Below the pieces are notes generated by a model. The model had not been told where the DNA came from, ran no database searches, and saw nothing but the letters and a program-made list of their open reading frames with translations. 7,818 bases of DNA from JAPLXD01 sp041661585 (GTDB lineage: Bacteria; Patescibacteriota; Minisyncoccia; Moranbacterales; UBA11712): NCBI GenBank assembly GCA_041661585.1, contig JBAZUC010000037.1, positions 1-7,818 of the forward strand, written 5' to 3'. Shown here piece by piece: positions 1 to 5,520 of the stretch. The position numbers were made by a program, and so were the translations under genes. How positions within the stretch are numbered: the first letter of the stretch is position 1; the number at the start of each line of letters is the position of its first letter.

Positions 1-625
1 GTTTGCCCCAAAACTTTTCAAAGGCCTTTTTTCTCTCTTCAAGCGTGTTTCCCTCGCGATGTCCCCAATAACCTCCCATCAGTTCATCTATACCATCACA
101 AGCTACTAATATTTTAGGCTGCAAGGCGGAAATATATTTATACAACAGATAAACATCGAAATCCCCGTCAGCTACAGCTTTTTCGATATCAACATCCGGA
201 AACTCTTTTTGATATTCTTTAAGCGCTTCTTGAATATCATCTTGATTGGGAATTATTTCCCGATGTTCTGCGCCGAATTTTTCGGCCGCCAACCGCGCGT
301 GAATGACATCCGGATGTTCTTCACTGCCGCCCATAGTAAAAGCGACGATTTTCGCTTCCGGAAAGTTTTTGCGGAGCATTGCCAGTCCCAGTGTCGAATC
401 AACACCACCGGAAAGGGTGACAAAAATCGTGCCTTTATTCTCCTCAAGCGCCTTGCTCCCCGCTTCCTCGAAAGATCTCATCATTTCATTTTTCAGATCT
501 TCGAAAGACCAGCTCACATTTTCTTGATCGGCAACGACCTCAACAGATTCTACTATCTTGAGAACTTGTTCGCCCTCGTTTTCTAACGGCTTATCAAATT
601 TCAATAACTGATATTCTTTTTCCAT
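1..625 (-). CDS. Asparagine synthetase-like ATP-pyrophosphatase domain protein, partial (C-terminus beyond the left edge)
   Basis: I translated this frame by hand from the ATG at 625; it stays open for 208 codons to the window edge. Residues 72-77 are SGGVDS, the PP-loop that binds ATP pyrophosphate in the asparagine synthetase C-terminal family. Residues 176-186 read CDGIDELMGGY, matching the family motif usually written GDGADELFGGY. Enzymes of this family adenylate a carboxylate and let an amine attack it. The N-terminal Cys-dependent glutaminase domain of AsnB is absent; about 65 residues of acidic, helical-looking sequence precede the PP-loop instead. It may therefore use free ammonia or another amine, or act on a substrate other than aspartate. 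An in-frame TAA lies just upstream, so 625 is the outermost ATG. No Shine-Dalgarno is visible. The start overlaps the end of the upstream 107-residue gene by 32 bp, suggesting coupled translation. Domain assignment is strong; substrate is unknown. Confidence 0.85.
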   Translation of the reverse strand, partial: MEKEYQLLKFDKPLENEGEQVLKIVESVEVVADQENVSWSFEDLKNEMMRSFEEAGSKALEENKGTIFVTLSGGVDSTLGLAMLRKNFPEAKIVAFTMGGSEEHPDVIHARLAAEKFGAEHREIIPNQDDIQEALKEYQKEFPDVDIEKAVADGDFDVYLLYKYISALQPKILVACDGIDELMGGYWGHREGNTLEERKKAFEKFWGK

Positions 626-917
626 CGATATTCTTGTTTATTATTTTATAAACATTGTTGGCATGATCATATAATCTTCCCTCAAAATTTCCGGATATGC
701 AATGCAACAATTCTTTTTTTGCTACCTTGTGTATTATTGAATATTTCTTTCCTTTCATGCTTTTTCTTGCAAACAGAAAACAATGATGTAATTCATGCTT
801 GATATTCTTTCCAGACTGAAAATGATGCATATGATGAATTAAATATAGTTTCTTATATTCATCATCAATCTTTTTCCTATAGTTTTTTCGTTGTTTTTCG
901 GGAATTATGCTGGCCAT
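594..917 (-). CDS. Hypothetical basic, histidine-rich protein (107 aa)
   Basis: I do not recognise this protein. It is lysine-rich and basic, with ten histidines, several clustered: HHMHH at residues 28-32 and HELHHC at 41-46, then H63, HC at 72-73 and H85. With two cysteines (46 and 73) the pattern could suit metal binding, but no known zinc motif is evident. There is no signal peptide or membrane segment. By eye the coding sequence is clearly more AT-rich than the mur genes to its right. The ATG at 917 lies only about 7 bp beyond a possible -10 box (924-929), so the transcript may be leaderless; Met30 and Met54 are possible internal starts. The last 32 bp overlap the start of the asparagine synthetase-like gene in another frame. 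The overlap and shared direction support a two-gene unit. The frame could be spurious, but the position between a terminator and an overlapping real gene favours a true gene. Confidence 0.6.
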   Translation of the reverse strand: MASIIPEKQRKNYRKKIDDEYKKLYLIHHMHHFQSGKNIKHELHHCFLFARKSMKGKKYSIIHKVAKKELLHCISGNFEGRLYDHANNVYKIINKNIDGKRISVIEI

Positions 918-919
918 AG

Positions 920-1018
920 CTAAATAATACCCTGCCCAAAGAAAAAAGCCAACTCAGTTGAGTTGGCTCCAGGTATTTGAGGAAAAAAACTAATAAGCAA
1001 AATTGGTTTATTTTCCAT
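920..1018 (-). CDS. Possible 32-aa leader-type ORF crossing the terminator
   Basis: A 33-codon frame starts at the ATG at 1018 and ends with TAG at 920. The AGGAGGT at 1025-1031 lies 6 bp upstream, ideal spacing for initiation, although those bases also encode the last residues (Gln-Glu-Val) of the 73-residue protein. Another ATG at 1024 overlaps that gene's TGA stop in the same frame. The peptide begins MENKPILLISFF and then simply translates the terminator stem and T-run. Its stop codon lies beyond the terminator, so a terminated transcript would carry no stop. That argues either for a chance frame or for an attenuation-like role in which ribosomes prevent the hairpin from folding. It resembles no protein I know. 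Confidence 0.2.
   Translation of the reverse strand: MENKPILLISFFPQIPGANSTELAFFFGQGII
924..952 (-). promoter_or_regulatory. Possible sigma70 promoter for the 107-aa / asparagine synthetase-like pair
   Basis: Reading the minus strand, TTGGCT (947-952, four of six matches to the -35 consensus) is followed after 17 bp by TATTAT (924-929, five of six matches to the -10). The predicted start site falls at or beside the ATG at 917, which would make the message leaderless. The -35 box lies inside the 3' arm of the terminator hairpin at 947-968, so the same bases would serve both functions. The spacing is ideal but the match is moderate in AT-rich DNA, so this is tentative. Confidence 0.3.
942..968 (-). 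terminator. Intrinsic terminator downstream of the 73-aa gene
   Basis: On the minus strand the stem AGCCAACTC pairs perfectly with GAGTTGGCT around a four-base loop, and a run of six T (942-947) follows at once. This is a textbook rho-independent terminator. It lies about 53 bp past the stop of the 73-residue gene and just before the 107-residue gene, so it separates two transcription units. With no other terminator seen after the kinase gene, it probably also ends any transcript reading through from the mur operon. Confidence 0.88.
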
Positions 1019-1020
1019 CT

Positions 1021-1242
1021 TCATACCTCCTGAAAGATGTAAACTTCTTGGCCTTCCGCCAATCCGACGTCAGACAAATCTTCCCTCTTCAACACCTTGA
1101 AGGTGCCTTTGCTAGGCTTGACGAAGGAGACCTTTACCGTGGGAAAATTTACAACTTCCCTAGGGGCAGTTTCTTGAGAGCGCAACATCTCGCTCACTGT
1201 TTGTTCTACCCCGTCCTTCAACGCCACAGATAATTCGATCAA
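1021..1242 (-). CDS. Hypothetical small protein (73 aa) with strong expression signals
   Basis: I do not recognise the product. It starts at TTG (1242), chosen because a full AGGAGGT sits 8 bp upstream and no in-frame ATG lies between. Residues 1-25 look helical and charged. From about residue 29 the sequence looks beta-rich, with alternating hydrophobics (VNFPTVKVSFV, GTFKVL), ending in a segment LSDVGLAEGQEVYIF (56-70) that faintly recalls the C-terminal strand-turn of AbrB/MazE-type swapped-hairpin proteins. That likeness is weak. It has no cysteines, signal peptide or membrane segment. It forms its own unit: consensus promoter at 1282-1309, ribosome-binding site at 1251-1257, terminator at 942-968. 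These are the strongest expression signals in the window, implying an abundant protein. That the regulatory parts are intact argues strongly that the gene is real, whatever its function. Confidence 0.72.
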   Translation of the reverse strand: MIELSVALKDGVEQTVSEMLRSQETAPREVVNFPTVKVSFVKPSKGTFKVLKREDLSDVGLAEGQEVYIFQEV

Positions 1243-1250
1243 GTTGACGC

Positions 1251-1257
1251 ACCTCCT
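1251..1257 (-). promoter_or_regulatory. Full-consensus Shine-Dalgarno deciding the TTG start of the 73-aa gene
   Basis: The minus strand reads AGGAGGT, a complete match to the 16S rRNA anti-Shine-Dalgarno, then GCGTCAAC (8 bp) and TTG. The other main genes in this window have no comparable site, so this one is both exceptional and the main reason for accepting a TTG start. Confidence 0.85.
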
Positions 1258-1281
1258 CCCGGATTATTTTGAAGTAAACTA

Positions 1282-1309
1282 ATTATACTCATATTTTCAA
1301 TTTTGTCAA
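1282..1309 (-). promoter_or_regulatory. Perfect-consensus sigma70 promoter for the 73-aa gene
   Basis: On the minus strand TTGACA (1304-1309) is followed after 16 bp by TATAAT (1282-1287); both hexamers match the consensus at all six positions. The predicted start is near 1275, giving a leader of about 33 nt that contains the AGGAGGT site. The -35 box overlaps the TGA stop of the kinase-like gene (1306-1308), so the promoter is packed against the end of the mur operon. No operator-like palindrome is visible around it. Confidence 0.85.
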
Positions 1310-2001
1310 GTGTTAGCCTTTTGGCTCATAACATAGCCCCTCAAAATACCCCGTATCTTTGCCAAGTTGTTTTCATCCGACGTATATCTGATGCTCTCCA
1401 TTTTTTTCGTCCTTGGACTCACAGAGTGCGATATATAAGCCTCTTCTTCACTAAAAGAGCAGGAAGCATCTCCAAAGTCAATAATCCAAGGTTTCCCTTT
1501 GTCATCGATCATGACGTTCCCCTCATGGAGATCGCGATGATATATCCTGTTCGTATGCAATATTCGCAAAAAATCGTTGAGCTCGGCAAAAAAATTATCC
1601 AAATCAAAATTTTCCGGCAGACCCAAATCGTCTTCAACGATCTCCTTTATCGATTGCCCATTGACTCGTTCCATTGCCAATGATTCCACATTTCCGTCCA
1701 CCATGGAGAATATCGGCAAAGGAACCCTTATTCCAAGCTTTATCGCTTCATCCATGAACTTCATCTCCTGATCCACCTTCAGTCTGGGATAATAAGATGA
1801 GCTGATTATTTTGTAGCAAGACCACGGATCTTTTTCGCAGATATACACTTTAGCGGTTTTTCCCTCACCAATGACGCAGTCTCCGGCCCTTATTTCCTCG
1901 ATTCTGGCCAAAACCTCATCCTCAATATCAGTGATATTTTTTTTATCGCTATTTTTCTCGATAGCGCGGCTCTTGAATAATTTTAGCTCTCTTTTTTCCA
2001 T
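1306..2001 (-). CDS. Small protein-kinase-like protein (HRD/DFG fold)
   Basis: The 231-residue protein carries the core protein-kinase signatures in order: glycine loop GEGKTAKV (45-52), candidate ATP-anchoring lysine K64 in CYKII, possible helix-C glutamate E79, hinge-like MERVNG (110-115), catalytic loop HRDLHEGN (155-162) and metal-binding DFG (175-177). All catalytic residues seem present, so it is probably an active phosphotransferase. Only about 54 residues follow DFG, so most of a eukaryotic-type C-lobe is missing. This compact form recalls the RIO/Bud32 and Kdo/WaaP-type families more than membrane PASTA kinases; it has no membrane segment or PASTA domain. The substrate could be a protein or a small molecule or sugar. 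It starts at ATG 2001, 7 bp after the murC stop, so it is almost certainly co-transcribed with murC. No Shine-Dalgarno is visible. A control role over wall synthesis is a guess from position. Confidence 0.85.
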   Translation of the reverse strand: MEKRELKLFKSRAIEKNSDKKNITDIEDEVLARIEEIRAGDCVIGEGKTAKVYICEKDPWSCYKIISSSYYPRLKVDQEMKFMDEAIKLGIRVPLPIFSMVDGNVESLAMERVNGQSIKEIVEDDLGLPENFDLDNFFAELNDFLRILHTNRIYHRDLHEGNVMIDDKGKPWIIDFGDASCSFSEEEAYISHSVSPRTKKMESIRYTSDENNLAKIRGILRGYVMSQKANT

Positions 2002-2008
2002 AAGTTGT

Positions 2009-3391
2009 TTATTTATTTTCTTTCAATCCCTCCACCACTTCCCAGACATTGCCCGCGCCCATGGCGATGACGAGGTCTTCTTTGCTTATTTTGTCTTTCA
2101 AAAATTCGATGGCTTCGGGAATAGTAGCGATATACTCAACATTGCGGTGATATTTTTTCGCGAGCTCGACCAGATCTTTTGAATGCACGCCTCCCTGAAC
2201 TTCCCGCGCGCTGCCATATATATCCAAAACTATCACCCTGTCAGCGTCTTCAAAGCTTTGGGAAAATTCAGAAAGCAAGGCCTTGGTCCGCGTGAAAGTG
2301 TGCGGATGGAAAACACACCAAACTCGGCGTTTGGGAAAAAATTCTCGCGCCGCTTGAAGTGTGGCTTTGATCTCTTCAGGATGATGGCCATAGTCATCGA
2401 TGAGAATGGCGCCGTTTCGCTGGCCGATATATTCGAAGCGCCGCGAAGTTCCCTCGAAATTGGCGAGAGCCTCGCGGATTTTTTCCATCTTGGCGTTGAA
2501 TTGATGCGCCATCGCGATCGCCGCGGACGCGTTGAGAATATTGTGACGCCCGGGCAGCATAATTTCAAAATCTCCCAGCTTTTTTCCTTTTGCCGAAAGC
2601 GAGAAAAATTGTTTCCCCTCGCGCAATTCGTAATTCGCTATTCTCATGTCAGACTCGTTTCCAAAGCCATATGAGATCACTTTGCATTTCGCGCTCTTGG
2701 CAATTTCAAGCGTCTCACTCCGGTCGCCGCAAACGACCAAAAATCCATGAAGGGGAATTTTGGCGACAAATTTTTCAAAAGTTCTTTTGTACTGCTCAAA
2801 AGTCGGGAAAAAATCAGGATGATCCCAATCGGCGCTCGTGAGAATCACCGCTTGAGGGTCGTATAGGTCGAGTTTGTTTTGATATTCATCCGCTTCGATG
2901 ATCATGAATTCGCTCCGCCCGACAAGCGCACTGCCGCGCCACTGTTTGACTTGGGAGCCGACAACCGCCGTCGGATCAAGACCAGCCACCTTGAAAATTT
3001 CGGCAAGCATCGCCGTTGTCGTTGTTTTTCCGTGCGTTCCCGAAACCGCAATTCCATATTTTTCATTGAACAAAATCCCAAGCATTCCGGGATAGGAAAC
3101 CATCGGAATACTTTTGTATTTCGCGGCTTTGAATTCTTCGTTGTTTTTTTCGTTGTAGGCGGTGGAATAGACAACCAGATCAATGTCACCCGTAATGTGC
3201 TTCTCGTCAAATCCTTCGTGGTATTTCACGAACAATTTTTTCTTGAGAATTTCATCCGTGAAAAATTTTTCCTTGGTGTCCGAACCGGTCACTTTGCATC
3301 CGCGCCGGTCAAAAATTTCAACCAAGGCCACCATTCCGCTGCCTTTGATCCCGATGAAATATATTTTTTTCACTTTGGCAAAATCGAGCAT
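2009..3391 (-). CDS. murC: UDP-N-acetylmuramate--L-alanine ligase MurC
   Basis: MurC adds L-alanine to UDP-MurNAc using ATP, the first step of the peptidoglycan stem peptide, in the cytoplasm. Using the ATG at 3391 (460 aa, normal for the family): N-terminal nucleotide-binding GIKGSGM (14-20) followed by GSD; ATP P-loop GTHGKTTTT (118-126); EADEY (166-170); GRHNILNASAA (281-291) of the Mur ligase centre; DDYGHHPEE (332-340); FHPHTFTRT (361-369); and C-terminal MGAGNVWE (444-451). The last three point to MurC. The EADEY and WDHPDFFP region is closer to Mpl, the UDP-MurNAc-tripeptide ligase, but operon position favours MurC. A TTG at 3406 would give five more residues and overlap the preceding TGA; I prefer the ATG because MurC proteins usually begin close to this motif. 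Neither start has a Shine-Dalgarno. The kinase-like gene follows 7 bp later. Confidence 0.93.
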   Translation of the reverse strand: MLDFAKVKKIYFIGIKGSGMVALVEIFDRRGCKVTGSDTKEKFFTDEILKKKLFVKYHEGFDEKHITGDIDLVVYSTAYNEKNNEEFKAAKYKSIPMVSYPGMLGILFNEKYGIAVSGTHGKTTTTAMLAEIFKVAGLDPTAVVGSQVKQWRGSALVGRSEFMIIEADEYQNKLDLYDPQAVILTSADWDHPDFFPTFEQYKRTFEKFVAKIPLHGFLVVCGDRSETLEIAKSAKCKVISYGFGNESDMRIANYELREGKQFFSLSAKGKKLGDFEIMLPGRHNILNASAAIAMAHQFNAKMEKIREALANFEGTSRRFEYIGQRNGAILIDDYGHHPEEIKATLQAAREFFPKRRVWCVFHPHTFTRTKALLSEFSQSFEDADRVIVLDIYGSAREVQGGVHSKDLVELAKKYHRNVEYIATIPEAIEFLKDKISKEDLVIAMGAGNVWEVVEGLKENK

Positions 3392-3402
3392 GAGTTTGTG
3401 CT

Positions 3403-4353
3403 TCAAAACAATTTAACAATTCCATCCATTTCTTTTTCGATCGCCTTTCTTCCTTCTTTGATCAGCTCTTTTATCTTTGAAGCGTCCGAGCGTTTGATAT
3501 GAAAAACTTTCGGGCGAATAGAAACATCGGCTTCTTCGTCACGAAAAATTCCCCGCCGATGATCGGAACTTATGACCCGAAGGCCGATCAAATACGCCTC
3601 CAGAAAACTGAACTGGTCTTTTTTATAATCGTCAAGCAGCTGCAATTTTTGCATCAGCTCCCGCGCTTTTCCCAAAAAATTGTGTTCGTCGGAATTTTTG
3701 ATTTTCTCCTGTGCCGCAAAAATTGGCTTTGCCATTTTTCCGATACGGGTATTGCGCATCATTTGGCGCATATCTCCAAGAAAACGGGTGACCAAGCTCC
3801 GATTCGCTCCGACATCCACCGCGATCACCTTCTCCGCTCCGAGATCATAGGCAATTTTCGCCGGCACCATCATCGCCGTCCCGCCGTCGAAAACCAGCCG
3901 GCCTTCATGTCTCTTGAGAGGCGCAAGGCCGGGAAGAGCGGTTGTGATCTCAAGTGCTTTGGCAATACTCCCTTTTTCGATGACAATCTCTTTTCCGGTG
4001 AGCGCGTCAGTCGCCACAAAGGCCAGCTTCAGACCCTCGATATCCTCGAATTTTTTTCCGGAGGTGATAAATTCAAAAAAAGAATACATCTTGTCTCCCC
4101 TAATCAACCCCTCGCCGGTGAGACAAAAATCAAGCATTCTTCTTTGTGATTTTTTGTCCAAATTCAGGGCAACTTCTTTCAAGTCACCGAGATTTCCGAC
4201 CGCGTACGCCGCAGCCACCAACGCTCCGCTCGAGCAACCGGTCAAAACATCGATTGAAATATTTTTTTCTTCCAGCGCTTCAAGCGCCCCTATGTGCGCC
4301 ATTCCTCTCAATGTTCCTCCGCCGAGAGCAAGACCGATTTTTTTCCGTTGCAT
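3403..4353 (-). CDS. Patatin-like phospholipase (RssA-type)
   Basis: This 316-residue protein has the patatin Ser-Asp dyad layout: oxyanion glycine loop GGGTLRG (11-17), nucleophile elbow GCSSG (39-43) with Ser41, and DGG (156-158) supplying the aspartate. The first 190 or so residues form the patatin domain; the basic, helical C-terminal third has no feature I recognise. There is no signal peptide, so it is probably cytoplasmic or peripheral at the membrane. The family hydrolyses acyl ester bonds of lipids; the substrate here is not evident. The ATG at 4353 overlaps the murG stop by one base (TGATG), and a TTG at 4356 is the alternative. The stop lies 11 bp before the murC ATG. A lipase between murG and murC is not part of the classical dcw cluster; because MurG uses undecaprenyl-linked substrate at the membrane, a link to membrane lipid turnover is possible but unproven. 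Confidence 0.9.
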   Translation of the reverse strand: MQRKKIGLALGGGTLRGMAHIGALEALEEKNISIDVLTGCSSGALVAAAYAVGNLGDLKEVALNLDKKSQRRMLDFCLTGEGLIRGDKMYSFFEFITSGKKFEDIEGLKLAFVATDALTGKEIVIEKGSIAKALEITTALPGLAPLKRHEGRLVFDGGTAMMVPAKIAYDLGAEKVIAVDVGANRSLVTRFLGDMRQMMRNTRIGKMAKPIFAAQEKIKNSDEHNFLGKARELMQKLQLLDDYKKDQFSFLEAYLIGLRVISSDHRRGIFRDEEADVSIRPKVFHIKRSDASKIKELIKEGRKAIEKEMDGIVKLF

Positions 4354-5465
4354 CAATTTGCCAATTTAATTATTTCTTGCGCGATCTTTTCCGCCGCATC
4401 GGGATTGTGGAATTTTTTTATTCGTTCGCTCATTTCATACTGCAACTCTCTGCTGTTCAAAACTTCTTCGATCTTTTCCAGCAAAATATTTTCCCCCAAA
4501 TTGTCCTGATTGAGCACAATCGCCGCTCCGGATTCCAAGATGGCATACGCATTGAGCTCTTGATGATTGTTGGCTGAAGACTTGATTGGAATGATGATAG
4601 ACGGTTTCCCATTGGCCGCGATCTCGGAAATGGCATTTGCTCCGGCCCGGCTGATCACGAGATCGGCCGCAGCAAGCGCATGCGCGATCTCTTCTTTCAA
4701 AAATGCACATGGATAATAGCCCGACAGGTGCCCGGCTTTGATGCCGAGCTTCCCTGCTTCGCGAATCACATTTTCATAGTCAGCACTCCCTGTCTGATGA
4801 ATGATGTCGTATTTCCTCACCAGCTTGTCGAGGATATGAAGAATTGCTTCGTTTATGACCTTCGCCCCCTGACTCCCGCCCATGATCAAAATTATTTTCT
4901 TGTTTCCCGCAAATTTAAAAAAATTTAGCGCTTCTTCTTTGCTCCCTTTCGACAACTCTTCACGGACCGGATTGCCTGCGATCATAACTTTTCCGGGACT
5001 GAAAAAATTCGCCGCACCTGGAAACGAAACGGCCACGCTTTTGGCGAGCCTTGCCGCAAATTGATTGGCAAGTCCCGGTGTGATGTCCGACTCATGGATG
5101 ATGATGGGAATCCTGTATAGCCAAGCCGCGAACACAACCGGCACTCCCGCGTATCCGCCTTTTGAGAAAACAGCGTCCGGCATGAAGACAAGCAATTGCC
5201 AGAGCGACTGAATGATGCCGACAGGAATTTTCAAAAGATCTCCAATGTAGCTCAAAGAAAAATACCGGCGCAATTTTCCGCTCAAAATTTTCTTGTCCGA
5301 GATCAGCTCTTTTTCCATGAGTTCTTTTTCCAGCACTCCGTCCGGCCCCAAAAACAAGAATTCAAGATCCGCTCCTTCAGGCACGATTTCTCTCAATTTT
5401 CTGACTACGGCGAGAATTGGGAAAATATGCCCTCCTGATCCACCGCCTGTTAAGACTATACGCAT
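4353..5465 (-). CDS. murG: UDP-GlcNAc:lipid I N-acetylglucosaminyltransferase MurG
   Basis: MurG transfers GlcNAc to undecaprenyl-PP-MurNAc-peptide (lipid I) to make lipid II on the cytoplasmic face of the membrane. The 370-residue product is of normal length. Motifs in order: N-terminal glycine loop TGGGSGGHIFP (6-16), SKGGYAGVP (101-109), HESDITPGLAN (124-134), linker AGNPVR (163-168), second glycine loop MGGSQGA (195-201), and the UDP-GlcNAc-binding SRAGANAISEIAANGKPS (272-289) followed by NNHQELNA (299-306), where E. coli MurG has a QQ pair. The GT-B fold and donor site look complete. The ATG at 5465 gives the classical MRIVLTGGG N-terminus; no Shine-Dalgarno precedes it. It lies 55 bp after ftsW and overlaps the lipase gene by one base. 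The gap upstream holds only a weak hairpin (5488-5508). Confidence 0.97.
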   Translation of the reverse strand: MRIVLTGGGSGGHIFPILAVVRKLREIVPEGADLEFLFLGPDGVLEKELMEKELISDKKILSGKLRRYFSLSYIGDLLKIPVGIIQSLWQLLVFMPDAVFSKGGYAGVPVVFAAWLYRIPIIIHESDITPGLANQFAARLAKSVAVSFPGAANFFSPGKVMIAGNPVREELSKGSKEEALNFFKFAGNKKIILIMGGSQGAKVINEAILHILDKLVRKYDIIHQTGSADYENVIREAGKLGIKAGHLSGYYPCAFLKEEIAHALAAADLVISRAGANAISEIAANGKPSIIIPIKSSANNHQELNAYAILESGAAIVLNQDNLGENILLEKIEEVLNSRELQYEMSERIKKFHNPDAAEKIAQEIIKLAN

Positions 5466-5520
5466 AAATTTATATCAAAGTTGTGAAGCCAAAATTCGGA
5501 TTTTTGGCGAAAGTATCTAT

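Noticed and set aside
209..586. Plus-strand frame of 125 codons at the left end
   Set aside because: The minus-strand frame over the same bases encodes the PP-loop and DGIDE motif of an asparagine synthetase-like protein, so this one is a shadow.
2879..4149. Plus-strand open frames opposite murC and the patatin gene
   Set aside because: They mirror the codon pattern of the real minus-strand genes and show no family motifs.
5488..5508. Hairpin GCCAAAA/TTTTGGC in the ftsW-murG gap as a terminator
   Set aside because: The stem is short and AT-rich and no T-run follows on the minus strand; ending transcription between ftsW and murG also makes little sense without a promoter.
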